Shown: positions 47,791-56,385 of the stretch, in pieces
How the letters are laid out: each line of letters begins with the position of its first letter
Numbering within the stretch: the stretch's first letter is position 1
Source: Rhodococcus marinonascens NBRC 14363
GTDB lineage: Bacteria; Actinomycetota; Actinomycetes; Mycobacteriales; Mycobacteriaceae
Reading direction: 5' to 3'
NCBI RefSeq assembly: GCF_001894885.1
Contig: NZ_BCXB01000001.1
Span: 124,001 to 188,000 of the forward strand
Length of the DNA: 64,000 nt
Program-made: the position numbers and the translations under genes
The notes under the pieces: model-generated
Told to the model about the DNA's origin: nothing
What the model saw: the letters and a program-made list of their open reading frames with translations, nothing else
Database searches by the model: none

Positions 47791-49207
47791 TGTCGCCTCC
47801 CACCCGCGCGAAGACCGCCATCTGAGTCGGTGGGCCGACCTCTGGGTCGTCCTCCCCGACCGGTCGGAAATCGACGGTGTATCCGTGGACGTCGCAGACC
47901 TTGCTTGCCCACGAACGGAATTCGGCCTGCGACCACTCGAAGCGATGGTCGCGGTGGCGCATACCGTGAAGGTCGGTGTAGCGCACGTTGTACTCGGAGT
48001 TGGGTGTCGTCACGATCACGTGCCCGGGCCGCGCGGTACCGAAGATCACCTGTTCGAGTGCGGTGAGCCGCGGCGGGTCGATGTGCTCGACGACCTCCAT
48101 CAACACTGCCGCGTCGTAGCCGGCGAACCTGTGGTCGGTGTAGGTGAGCGCCGCCTGGAACAGGTGCAGTCGATCGCGTCGTCGCTCCGGCATCCGATCC
48201 AGCCGCAGCCTGCGTGCGGCGAGCGTCAGCGCTCTGGTCGACACGTCCGCGCCGCCGATCTTGGTGAAGCCGGGATTTTCCAGCAGCGCGGAAACCAGTT
48301 GGCCGGAACCGCATCCGAGGTCGATGATCGTGCGGGCGTCCAGCTTGCCGAGCGCGCCGAGAACCGCCTCGCGTCGAAGCAGGTTGAGCGGTGTCGTGAC
48401 CATAGAGTCCGTCTCGAGCACCGCGTCGTTGCCGGGCTCTTCGTCGACCGGCGGTTCCAGCTCCTCCTCCACGTCGTCGCCGAGTTCGGCGAGACGCTCG
48501 AGGGCGGAGCGAGTGAGAGCTGACTGATGCCGCAGGTAGCGGCGGGTGATGAGGGCCCTCTCAGGGTGCTCCGCGAGCCAGGATTCGCCGGCCCGGATCA
48601 GCTTGTCGATCTCGTCGGAGGCAACCCAATAGTGTTTGGCGTCGTCGAGCACCGGAAGCAGTACGTACAGGTGATTCAGGGCGTCGGCGAGTCGGATGTC
48701 GCCCCGCAGGGTGAGCCGCACATAGCGGGAGTCGCCCCATTCCGGAAACGCATCGTCCAGCGGCACGGTGCGCGCCTCGACGTTCCATCCCAGTGGGGCG
48801 AAGAGTCGTTCGGCGAGTTCCGGTCCACCGCGGCACGGCAAAGCGGGCAGCGAAATTTCCAGGGGTATAGGCGTGGAGGCAAGCTCGGGCTTCATGGTGC
48901 ACCGTCCGGTGCGGGCGGTGCGGAAGACGTCTGCCAACGCCACGGAAAGCAACGATGACGCGGCGTACGGCCGGTCGTTGACGTACTGGCCGAGGGTGTA
49001 GTCGGGTGCGAACCTGCCTGACGTGCGGGCGAGCCGTATCGCGTCGACATCCAGCAACAGCGCCGCCGTGCAGCGATCCTCGTTCGCCTCGGGATAGAAG
49101 ACCCGCGCGACACCGCAGGATTGGGTGAACTCCTGGACCCGATCAGGGTGCTTGTGCAGCAGGTAACCGAGGTCGGTCGCCGGTCGTACAGTCGTGGAAA
49201 TCGTCAT
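47783..49207 (-). CDS. hen1: RNA 3'-terminal 2'-O-methyltransferase Hen1
   Basis: Bacterial Hen1 (474 aa). The N-terminal half (about 1-240) is the ligase-activating domain that contacts Pnkp; the C-terminal half is a SAM methyltransferase with DLGCGSGQL (296-304) and the metal ligands E371, E374, H375 (EVVEHIDPPRL) and H421 (RHRDHRFEW). ATG 49207 gives the usual length; an upstream in-frame GTG-like extension is possible. With Pnkp it forms the known repair complex that mends ribotoxin-cut tRNA and blocks re-cutting. Confidence 0.92.
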   Translation of the reverse strand: MTISTTVRPATDLGYLLHKHPDRVQEFTQSCGVARVFYPEANEDRCTAALLLDVDAIRLARTSGRFAPDYTLGQYVNDRPYAASSLLSVALADVFRTARTGRCTMKPELASTPIPLEISLPALPCRGGPELAERLFAPLGWNVEARTVPLDDAFPEWGDSRYVRLTLRGDIRLADALNHLYVLLPVLDDAKHYWVASDEIDKLIRAGESWLAEHPERALITRRYLRHQSALTRSALERLAELGDDVEEELEPPVDEEPGNDAVLETDSMVTTPLNLLRREAVLGALGKLDARTIIDLGCGSGQLVSALLENPGFTKIGGADVSTRALTLAARRLRLDRMPERRRDRLHLFQAALTYTDHRFAGYDAAVLMEVVEHIDPPRLTALEQVIFGTARPGHVIVTTPNSEYNVRYTDLHGMRHRDHRFEWSQAEFRSWASKVCDVHGYTVDFRPVGEDDPEVGPPTQMAVFARVGGDNV

Positions 49208-49463
49208 GATCACGGGGCACAGTCTGCCGTAGGAAGGGTGTTCACCGCATCCACAATTCGGCATCGAGTGCTCTAAAGCTCGGGCCGATCGCGGGTGGGT
49301 GCCCTCTGCGGTAGGGAGCGGATTGAACCGTTGCGGCCCGTTTCTGTCGGTGTCCTGGTCATTCAGGACCTTCGTCTGTGAATTGCTGCGGATTTGCCAG
49401 AATCGGCATGGGCGCCACGGGTTTTGTCGATGATCCCGGGCATGAGGTTATCCCTTCCGGAGT

Positions 49464-50162
49464 TCAGTTATCGCAGCAGTCGCAGTCGTGATCGGCACCA
49501 GCTTCGTTGGTCGTGATTGGCCTGGGACAGCAGGTGTCGCCCTTCCATGCGTTGACGCCTTCTTTCACGGCGATCACAGCGATGCCGAGAGCGGCAATCG
49601 GATCGGCCCACGACCAGCCCAAGAGGCTGTTGAGCAGCAGACCGACCAGCAGGACCGCGGACAGATAGGTGCACAGCAGCGTCTGCTTCGAGTCGGCGAC
49701 CGCCGACAGTGAACCGAGTTCGCGGCCGGCTCGGCGTTGCGCCCACGACAGCGTGGGCATGATCGCGAGGCTGACAGCCGCCAAGGTGATGCCGACGCTC
49801 GAATGCTGAGCTTCGCCGACCCCGAGCAGTGCTCGGATCGCCGCAACGGTGACGTAGAGGGCGAGGCCGAAGAACGAGAATGCGATGACCCGCAGGGCGA
49901 TTCTCTCGCGGGCTTCAGGATCCTTGCCAGCGAACTGCCAAGCCACGGCCGCGGCGGAGGACACCTCGATGACCGAGTCGAGGCCGAACCCGATCAGCGT
50001 GGTCGAAGAAACCCGAGTTCCCTCGGTGAGCGCGATGCCTGCCTCGAGCACGTTGTAGCTGATCGTCGCGGCTACGAACCAGCGGATCCGCCGCGACAGC
50101 ACCCTTCGCCGCCCTTCGGTAAGGACGGGTCGCGCCGAGTGCAGGCTGAGGCCGTAGATCAT
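49464..50162 (-). CDS. Cation efflux (CDF-like) membrane protein
   Basis: A 232-residue membrane protein with about six helices and cation-efflux-type segments (IGFGLDSVIEVSSA, ADSKQTLLCTYLSAVLL, ADPIAALGIAVIAVKEG). The C-terminal tail ends with CDCCDN and an earlier CC pair, plausible metal ligands. The start ATG overlaps the stop of the ArsR-type regulator (ATGA). Likely exports a thiophilic metal such as Cd or Pb, given the regulator; exact metal inferred. Confidence 0.78.
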   Translation of the reverse strand: MIYGLSLHSARPVLTEGRRRVLSRRIRWFVAATISYNVLEAGIALTEGTRVSSTTLIGFGLDSVIEVSSAAAVAWQFAGKDPEARERIALRVIAFSFFGLALYVTVAAIRALLGVGEAQHSSVGITLAAVSLAIMPTLSWAQRRAGRELGSLSAVADSKQTLLCTYLSAVLLVGLLLNSLLGWSWADPIAALGIAVIAVKEGVNAWKGDTCCPRPITTNEAGADHDCDCCDN

Positions 50163-50491
50163 CAACAGCACTCGTCGGTCTCGGCAACCGGGCAGCAGGA
50201 CGGGTCGACCGCCAGCACCAGGCCGATCAGGTCGTCGAGGGCCTGCCCGATACGGGGATCGGCGAGCTCGTACCGGGTGCGCCGCCCTTCCGGTGCGGAG
50301 ACGACCAGTCCGCATCCACGCAGACACGCCAGATGATTCGACAGGATCTGTCGCGAGACCCCGATCTGTTCGGCCAGCTCGGACGGATATCCCGGCCCCG
50401 ACCGCAGGCTCAGCAGAATCTGGGTCCTCGTCGTGTCGGACAAGGCGTAGCCGAAGCGGGCCAGTGCATCGCGATGGGTAGTCGTTTCCAC
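50162..50491 (-). CDS. CmtR-like ArsR-family metal sensor
   Basis: An ArsR/SmtB repressor (about 109 aa from GTG 50491; GTG 50506 also possible). The winged helix carries YPSELAEQIGVSRQILSNHLACLRGCGLVV, whose two Cys (CLRGC) match the Cd/Pb site of mycobacterial CmtR, and the C terminus has further Cys pairs (PSCCP, ECC). GTG 50491 is preferred because the inverted repeat at 50501-50518 would overlap the longer start. Coupled to the efflux gene. Confidence 0.85.
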   Translation of the reverse strand: METTTHRDALARFGYALSDTTRTQILLSLRSGPGYPSELAEQIGVSRQILSNHLACLRGCGLVVSAPEGRRTRYELADPRIGQALDDLIGLVLAVDPSCCPVAETDECC

Positions 50492-50500
50492 ACCCAAATG

Positions 50501-50518
50501 ATACACAAACTTCTGTAT
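50501..50518. promoter_or_regulatory. Possible operator of the CmtR-like repressor
   Basis: Inverted repeat ATACA-N8-TGTAT just upstream of the regulator start in an AT-rich patch, placed where an ArsR-type autorepressor would bind. Confidence 0.45.
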
Positions 50519-50593
50519 TCAGAAAATTATGAACCGAATCTGTGTGCTTCCGAGGTTCGCGCGTCCGTGCGAGATGATCTACTTCGCTCTGGT

Positions 50594-51199
50594 CTAGCGG
50601 GGTAGTTCGCCGGTGAGATACCGCTGCAGATTGGGGGCTATCAGTTCGATGATCCGCTCGTGTGTGGCCGAGGCCAGCGGTTCGAGGGCGAGCATGTACC
50701 GCATCGAGGCCAGCCCCATCAGTTGGGTGGCCACCAGGTTTGCGCGCCACTGGGCCAGCTCCGGGTCGGTCTCGACGGACTCGGCGATCGGCTGCAACGC
50801 CCGCTTGAGCATGAACTCCCGCAGAAGCCTGGCGCTGCGGTCATGTGCGATCGAACTACGCAGCAAAGCCACTGCCGCCGATCCCGCCGGGGAATCCCAC
50901 ATGTCGAGTGCTGTGCGCAACATCCGCTCGGCGAGCCGGTCAGCGGGTCCGTCGAGGATTGTGTCTACGTATCGTCGCGGGTCGATCGGGGCGTCCATCA
51001 TCGCCAGGAACAGTTTCTCCTTGGTGCCGAAGTAGTGGTACACCAACGCCGCATCCACGCCGGCGGATGCGGCGACCGAGCGAACGGTTGCCGCATCGTA
51101 TCCGTGCTGTGCGAAGGTAAGCCTTGCGGCACTGAGGATCTGGTCTCGGGTGTCCTGTTTCCCCGGCCGCCGCCCGCTCCGCCGCCCGGCGGCCATCAT
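50594..51199 (-). CDS. TetR-family regulator of the ABC exporter
   Basis: TetR-type repressor (201 aa). HTH: FAQHGYDAATVRSVAASAGVDAALVYHYFGTKEKL (about 29-63). It is the last gene of a four-gene leftward operon and its start overlaps the ABC ATPase stop. It probably represses the operon through the inverted repeat at 53982-54001 and responds to an exported compound. Confidence 0.87.
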   Translation of the reverse strand: MMAAGRRSGRRPGKQDTRDQILSAARLTFAQHGYDAATVRSVAASAGVDAALVYHYFGTKEKLFLAMMDAPIDPRRYVDTILDGPADRLAERMLRTALDMWDSPAGSAAVALLRSSIAHDRSARLLREFMLKRALQPIAESVETDPELAQWRANLVATQLMGLASMRYMLALEPLASATHERIIELIAPNLQRYLTGELPR

Positions 51200-52071
51200 G
51201 ACTCGATCTTCGCGTCGCGGTCGATCAGCACCATCGTCTCCTCCAGGGTGGCGGGCACGTCCGTCACCGCCGCCTCCACACCGGCTGAGTCGAGCGCTCC
51301 GCGCACAGCGGCGGCACCGACCCCCGCCACCCGCACCACCCGTCCGGCGAGCGTCACCGGCAGCTGCGCCGTCACCAGCGCGTCGAACGCCCGTGCCCAC
51401 TCGGTTGCCCGCACGGCGACCGCCCGCTGCCCGCCGATGATGTCATCGAGTGTTCCGTGTGCCACCAGGTGTCCCTGGGACATGATCACCAGCCGGGTGC
51501 ACTGCTGGGCCTCCTGAAGATAGTGCGTGGTAACGAGCACTGCGCAACCGGTGTCGGCCTGGTCGTGGATGGTGTCCCACAATCGGGTACGGGCCAGTGG
51601 GTCTACACCAGAGGTCGGTTCGTCCAGGATCACCAGTTCCGGGCGGTGCGACAATGCGCAGTAAAACGCGAGTCGCCGTTGCAGACCCAACCCAATCTTC
51701 CCGACCTGACGCGTCGCGACCGCTTCGAGCGCATCCGGCAGGGCTTGCGCGGTCATCCCGAACGCCTCGGCGACGAATTCCACATTCTGCCGGACCGACA
51801 GTTCCTGATAGAGACCGAGCCCCTGCGGCATGTAGCCGAGCCTGCGGCGGGCGCCTCGCGATGGCGGCGCGCCGAACACGTCGATTGCCCCCCGATCCAC
51901 CGGCTCGAGCCCGAGGATCATCCGGATCAGCGTGGTCTTACCGGCTCCGTTTGCGCCGATCAGTCCGACGATCTCCCCGGGGTGAACCTGCAGCGACATA
52001 TCTCGGACCGCGGTGAACGACCCGAAACTCCGCCACACGCCACACACGTCGATCGTCACCGACTCAGCCAT
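51196..52071 (-). CDS. ABC transporter ATPase 1
   Basis: ABC-2-type exporter ATPase (291 aa). Walker A GANGAGKTT (39-47), Walker B LVILDEPTSGVDP and H-loop TTHYLQEA are intact. The signature motif is unusual: IGLGLQRRLAF in place of LSGGQ-like. It is encoded beside a second, standard ATPase, so the two probably form a heterodimer in which this one supplies the degenerate composite site. Start overlaps the preceding gene by eight bases. Confidence 0.87.
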   Translation of the reverse strand: MAESVTIDVCGVWRSFGSFTAVRDMSLQVHPGEIVGLIGANGAGKTTLIRMILGLEPVDRGAIDVFGAPPSRGARRRLGYMPQGLGLYQELSVRQNVEFVAEAFGMTAQALPDALEAVATRQVGKIGLGLQRRLAFYCALSHRPELVILDEPTSGVDPLARTRLWDTIHDQADTGCAVLVTTHYLQEAQQCTRLVIMSQGHLVAHGTLDDIIGGQRAVAVRATEWARAFDALVTAQLPVTLAGRVVRVAGVGAAAVRGALDSAGVEAAVTDVPATLEETMVLIDRDAKIES

Positions 52072-52906
52072 GTCTGGACCCCCGCTGCTCGGCGCGCGCC
52101 AACATCAGCGCGATTACCGCATCCTCCAGATCGGTCTGTCCGTCCGGATCTGGATGCCCGGACGGATTCCACACCCGGAACATGTTGCCCCGCCGCCAGG
52201 TCCGTTCCGATTGTGAGCCCGCAGGCCGCATCCGTTCGGTACCGACCGTGCCCGGGATCGAGGCGATCACCTCATCCGGGGTTCCCCACCCGAGGACCGC
52301 GCCGTCTTCGAGTACCAGCACTCGGTGCGCCCGCTCGGCCTCATCCAGGTAGGTCGTCGACAGCAGCACCGCAGTGCCCGCCGCGGCCGCCTCCGCCACC
52401 ATTCGCCACAACTCCACACGGCTGACCGGATCCACGCCGGTGCTCGGTTCGTCGAGCAGAAGCACGCGCGGACGGTGCAGCATCGCGAGACAGAATCCGA
52501 GTTTTTGCCGCATCCCGCCGGACAGCTGCCCGCCGAGCCGATCGCCGACGCTGCCGAGGCCGGCCGCGCCGAGCAGGTGCTTTCTCTGATCCGCCAGCAG
52601 AGCGGAACTCATTCCGTAGGCGCTGCCGACGAATTCGATGTTCTCGTCCACGGTCAGGTCCTGCCACACCCCCGACGCGCTCTGCTGGAACCCGACCTCG
52701 TCCTTGACAGGCATCGTGACGGTGCCATCGGCGATCGGCACCCGGCCCGCCAACGCCCCGAGCAGGCTGGTCTTGCCCGCCCCGTCCCCCCCGACGACCG
52801 CGGTGACCTGTCCGCGCGGAATGTCGACGGTCACCGCATCCAGCACCGGCCGGTCGGCCAGGCGCACCGTCAACGCGGCCGCGCCCCAGACATCCTCACC
52901 CGGCAC
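52064..52906 (-). CDS. ABC transporter ATPase 2
   Basis: ATPase (280 aa) with Walker A GGDGAGKTS, signature LSGGMRQKLGF, Walker B LLLDEPSTGVDP; the H-loop His is replaced (STTYLDEAE), so hydrolysis at one site may be weak. This is complementary to ATPase 1, whose signature is degenerate but whose His is kept. The C-terminal 70 residues are a linker-like extension. It overlaps both neighbours by a few bases. Confidence 0.87.
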   Translation of the reverse strand: MPGEDVWGAAALTVRLADRPVLDAVTVDIPRGQVTAVVGGDGAGKTSLLGALAGRVPIADGTVTMPVKDEVGFQQSASGVWQDLTVDENIEFVGSAYGMSSALLADQRKHLLGAAGLGSVGDRLGGQLSGGMRQKLGFCLAMLHRPRVLLLDEPSTGVDPVSRVELWRMVAEAAAAGTAVLLSTTYLDEAERAHRVLVLEDGAVLGWGTPDEVIASIPGTVGTERMRPAGSQSERTWRRGNMFRVWNPSGHPDPDGQTDLEDAVIALMLARAEQRGSRHG

Positions 52907-53948
52907 GGCGCACCACCGCCTTTCCCGCCGGTGCGATCGACCGCTTCAGCCGGAACACCGCCGCCCCGAAGATCACCACCGCCATCACGATCAACACCGT
53001 GATCGGCACCCACAAGGTGTTCATTCCGGCCCCGCGCAACATCACGCCCTGCGAGATCTTCGTGAAGTAGGTCAGAGGCAGGAGATACCCGATCCATCGG
53101 ACTCCGGCAGCCATCGCGTTGAGGGGAAAGATCATGCCGGACAGCAGGACTTGCGGCAGCAACACCATCAACGCCGCCTGGATCGCCTGTCCGGTGGTCC
53201 TGGAGATCGTCGAGATGAACACCCCCAGCCCGAGCACCACGAACAGGAAGATCGCCGCCCCCAGGGCGAAGATCAGCACGTTGCCGTTGAACGGCACCGA
53301 GAAGATCCACATGCCGAGCAGGGTCACCGCCACCATGTCGATGGCAGCCAGCAGGAAGTACGGTGTGATCTTCCCGGAGATCACCTCGGCCGGCGAAAAT
53401 GGCATCACCGCAAGCTGCTCCAGCGTTCCCGCCTCACGCTCCTTGACCAGGCCGATGCTGGTGATGATGGTGCCGATGAAGGTCAGGATCAGTCCGATGA
53501 TCGCGGGCACCATCACCCAGGACGTCTTCAGGTCCGGGTTGTAGAGCACCTCCGAGTCGACGGCGGAGCCCATCTGCGCGACGATGATCTTGGCGGATTG
53601 GGCGGCAAAGAGATTGGATCCGTCGATGTATACCATCGGCTTCCCGGTTCCAGTGACGATCGCCAAGTCGGAGACGTCGTCGCGCAGCGCCGCTCGCGCG
53701 GTCGCGTCGGTGCCTGCGGGGTCGGCGGTGTCTACACGCAGCGCCCCCTCCGTCTGCGGGTCGGCCTGGAGCTGCTCGGCCACCGCCTGAGCGTTCGGAC
53801 CGGTGATGGTCACCCCGAGCGTCGAGACCGTGAAGTTCGCGGCGAACCCGAACACGATCAGCAGCAACACCGGTAGCGCAACCAGCATGGCGAGGGTGCG
53901 GCGATCGCGCCGCAGTTCACGAAATTCCTTGACGATCATCGCGCGCAT
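52896..53948 (-). CDS. ABC-2 type permease
   Basis: Permease (350 aa) of the YhhJ/YbhR type: one N-terminal helix (about 20-42), a large extracytoplasmic domain (45-165) and five C-terminal helices. The motif GTIITSIGLVKEREAGTLEQLAVMP is characteristic. ATG 53948 has GGGGAG upstream. Only one permease gene is present, so it probably works as a homodimer. Likely exports a drug-like or lipophilic compound. Confidence 0.87.
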   Translation of the reverse strand: MRAMIVKEFRELRRDRRTLAMLVALPVLLLIVFGFAANFTVSTLGVTITGPNAQAVAEQLQADPQTEGALRVDTADPAGTDATARAALRDDVSDLAIVTGTGKPMVYIDGSNLFAAQSAKIIVAQMGSAVDSEVLYNPDLKTSWVMVPAIIGLILTFIGTIITSIGLVKEREAGTLEQLAVMPFSPAEVISGKITPYFLLAAIDMVAVTLLGMWIFSVPFNGNVLIFALGAAIFLFVVLGLGVFISTISRTTGQAIQAALMVLLPQVLLSGMIFPLNAMAAGVRWIGYLLPLTYFTKISQGVMLRGAGMNTLWVPITVLIVMAVVIFGAAVFRLKRSIAPAGKAVVRRAG

Positions 53949-53981
53949 GAACACTCCCCAAAGAGGCAGGCGGACTGCATG

Positions 53982-54001
53982 AATTCATCAAACAATGAAT
54001 T
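53982..54001. promoter_or_regulatory. TetR-type operator of the ABC exporter
   Basis: Inverted repeat AATTCAT-N6-ATGAATT, 34 bases before the permease start, at the promoter of the operon that ends with a TetR gene. Confidence 0.65.
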
Positions 54002-54169
54002 AACGGTAGGCGCTGCCCAGGGCTGCGTCAAATACTTGACGTGGACGCTACCGAATCGTGACCGACATGTCAGGGAAGTGAGTATTCGTCACGGTTTCCG
54101 ACGAGGAAGACCGATTTGAAGGATGATGAGGAACTACAGCTCGGTCACTGCTATCGCCTGCGCCTCAGT

Positions 54170-54244
54170 GAACTAGCCCTTGACGAACTAGCCCTTGACG
54201 AACTAGCCCTCGACGAACTAGCCCTCGACGAACTAGTCCTCGAC
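54170..54244 (+). repeat. Five 15-bp tandem repeats before the VOC gene
   Basis: Five units of GAACTAGCCCTYGAC (last one GAACTAGTCCTCGAC) lie 39 bases before the probable GTG start of the VOC gene. The array is open in frame with that gene (encoding ELALD) but no good start codon or ribosome site precedes it. Confidence 0.88.
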
Positions 54245-54283
54245 AAAGTTGCGGAGCACGTGGCCCAGAGACGGGAGAACATC

Positions 54284-54697
54284 GTGTTGCTGGACGGGAT
54301 CAACCACATTGCGTGGATCTCCACGGACGCCGCCCGCTTGGCCCGGTTCTATGCCGAGGTATTCGACGCTGACGTGGGTCCGACGCGCACCCACGGGCAA
54401 GACGGCAATGAAACAATGACCACCATTCGCATCGGTCCGCATACCGAGCTGAACATCTTGGTGATCGAAGGGAACACCGAAGCTGAACGTCAAACACCCA
54501 TGTGGGGGCGTGGTCGCATCGATCACTTTGGCCTGCAGGCGGCCTCACCCGAGGCATTCGCCACGATTCGGCAACGGCTGATCGACAAGGCGGCCAGCGA
54601 CGGCAGCATCAACGACTTCGGGCAAGTCCACAGCATCTTCTTCCGCGACCCCGACGGGCTCGAAGGGGAAGTGGTGATTGCCAAGTCTGCAACGTGA
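54284..54697 (+). CDS. Glyoxalase/VOC-superfamily protein
   Basis: A single-subunit vicinal-oxygen-chelate protein of about 137 aa with two beta-alpha-beta-beta-beta halves: INHIAWISTDAARLARFYAEVFD and the later RIDHFGLQAASPEAF..FFRDPDGLEGEVV. Metal-type residues are the His in NHIAW and DHFGL and the Glu near the end. GTG 54284 has GGGAG six bases upstream. It may be a dioxygenase, an isomerase or a resistance-type protein; not determined. Confidence 0.75.
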   Translation: MLLDGINHIAWISTDAARLARFYAEVFDADVGPTRTHGQDGNETMTTIRIGPHTELNILVIEGNTEAERQTPMWGRGRIDHFGLQAASPEAFATIRQRLIDKAASDGSINDFGQVHSIFFRDPDGLEGEVVIAKSAT

Positions 54698-54721
54698 GTC
54701 GCCGACTCGAATGCTCGGCGG

Positions 54722-55402
54722 TCAGCGGATATCGCTCCTCAGCCGGTCGAGACCGTCGAGGATGAGGTCGAGTCCGAACTCGAACTCGTCGGCGTACGCG
54801 TACCCGGGCTTCATGGCGTGGTCGACAATCATCTCGGTGAGATGCGGGAACTCGTCGGCGGGCAGCTGGCCGAGGATCGTCTCGGCGACGTCGTCGAGGT
54901 CACTCGAGCCCTCGAACGGCAGGTTGATCTCCTGCAGGACGAACCCGTACAGATAACTGTCGATCAGAGAAAACGCGTGGGCTGCGCCAGCGATGCTGAA
55001 GCCACCCCGGCGCAGGATTCCGATCACGGCGTCGTGGTGCCGAAGGGTCGCCGGTCCGGGATTCCCGCGGGAGTCCATCAGTCCGATCGCCCACGGGTGC
55101 CGTACGAGGACGGCGCGCGCCGAGATCGTCCGTTCGCGTATCGCTTTGCGCCACCCGTCATCGCTGGCGGGCAAATCGATCTCGCCGAAGACGGTGTCGA
55201 TCATTCCGTCGAGGATGGCGCTCTTGTTGGCGACGTGGTGATACAGGGACATCGCCTCGACTCCGAGGTGATCGGCGAGTTTGCGCATCGAGAGCGCGGC
55301 GACCCCCGCGCGGTCGGCGAGGCCGACGGCCGCGACGAGGACAGTGTCGAGCGTCAGTGGCGTGTGGGGTCTTGCGCGGCGCGCGGATTTCTCTGCGGGC
55401 AA
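54722..55402 (-). CDS. TetR-family regulator with tetracycline-repressor-type C-terminal domain
   Basis: A 226-residue repressor. HTH: GVAALSMRKLADHLGVEAMSLYHHVANKSAIL (33-64); the C-terminal half is TetR_C-like. The start is TTG 55402, with AGGAG six bases upstream. It is divergent from the NmrA-like gene and the gap contains a strong nested inverted repeat, so it likely represses that gene and itself. Confidence 0.87.
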   Translation of the reverse strand: MPAEKSARRARPHTPLTLDTVLVAAVGLADRAGVAALSMRKLADHLGVEAMSLYHHVANKSAILDGMIDTVFGEIDLPASDDGWRKAIRERTISARAVLVRHPWAIGLMDSRGNPGPATLRHHDAVIGILRRGGFSIAGAAHAFSLIDSYLYGFVLQEINLPFEGSSDLDDVAETILGQLPADEFPHLTEMIVDHAMKPGYAYADEFEFGLDLILDGLDRLRSDIR

Positions 55403-55446
55403 GGGGGGCTCCTGCTCGGGGTGGACACATTCGGGTCTTGACCCAC

Positions 55447-55477
55447 CTTACTGCGTAAGGTTACCTTACGGTGTAAG
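55447..55477. promoter_or_regulatory. TetR-type operator between the divergent pair
   Basis: Nested palindrome: GTAAGG-TTA-CCTTAC in the centre with outer CTTAC/GTAAG arms; the two 14-base halves agree at 12 positions. It sits between the TetR gene and the NAD(P)-binding protein gene. Confidence 0.75.
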
Positions 55478-55502
55478 TCAGTTCCCGGAGTGAGGAGTTC
55501 GC

Positions 55503-56237
55503 ATGGAAACCGCTGATACGCAAAAGAACGGCAACCCGGAGGCGACGAGGAGGGTGTGCGTCGTCGGTGCCTCGGGCAAGCTCGGCCGCTACATGGTCCG
55601 ACATGCGCTGGACCGGGGGTACGAGGTCGTCGGCGTCTGCCGCGAGAAGAGCGTGGGCAAACTCGCGGAGTTCGACGGCCGAATCACCGTCGTCCCTGGA
55701 GCAACCGACGATCGCGACGTCATCGCGCGAGCCGTCGCCGGCTGCGACGGTGTCCTCGCCGTGCTGGTGCCGTGGGGTATGCGCCACTACGCTTCCGGCA
55801 CTGCGCAGGCCGTCCTCGACTATGCGCCCCCAGGTGCGCGGCTCGTATTCTCCTGCGGCTGGCACATCACTCGCGACGGCAAGGACGTCTACACGCGCAG
55901 GCTCAGGGCGTTCGTCGCGGTCGTGGGCCGATTGGCCAGGCTCGTCAGGGTGGTGGACTTGGACGACCAGGTGGAGGCATGCCGGCGGATCTTCGCCAGT
56001 GACACCCGGTGGACCGTTGTCCGCGGCAGCGACCTGGAAGAGGGTGAGAGCCAAGGGCTGCCGGTCTGGAGCAGACACGTCGGCGATCCTGTGCTCGCGA
56101 GCAACTTGACCCGCCGTGTGGACTTCGCGATGTTCATGGTCGAGGCTCTGGGCGACGACAGGCTCGTACAGGAGGCGCCGGCTATCGTCGGCTGCCTGAC
56201 CCCGTCCGCGCTCGCCTGCGCAGAGGGGGCGGCATGA
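55503..56237 (+). CDS. NmrA-like NAD(P)-binding protein
   Basis: Atypical SDR (244 aa) with the cofactor loop VVGASGKLGRYM (20-31) and DD at the end of strand 4 region; no YxxxK catalytic pair is seen, as in NmrA-type sensors or reductases. It is divergent from, and probably repressed by, the TetR protein. A quinone- or aldehyde-stress role is known for relatives; here only inferred. Confidence 0.75.
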   Translation: METADTQKNGNPEATRRVCVVGASGKLGRYMVRHALDRGYEVVGVCREKSVGKLAEFDGRITVVPGATDDRDVIARAVAGCDGVLAVLVPWGMRHYASGTAQAVLDYAPPGARLVFSCGWHITRDGKDVYTRRLRAFVAVVGRLARLVRVVDLDDQVEACRRIFASDTRWTVVRGSDLEEGESQGLPVWSRHVGDPVLASNLTRRVDFAMFMVEALGDDRLVQEAPAIVGCLTPSALACAEGAA

Positions 56238-56385
56238 GCGCATTCATCAGCACTTCTGACCAGCGTGTCATTGGGCGCGGCCGATCACGAGAAGGTCGGT
56301 GCAACCTCTGCGTACTGTAAGACTGGACCGGAGGTAGGAATGGGACTGTGCCCGCCCTCCGTAACCGACATGCTGGGAGCCGCAA

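Noticed and set aside
54116-54283. N-terminal extension of the VOC protein with ELALD repeats
   Set aside because: Would need a TTG start without ribosome site; GTG 54284 has a good one. Kept as a finding, not as coding sequence.
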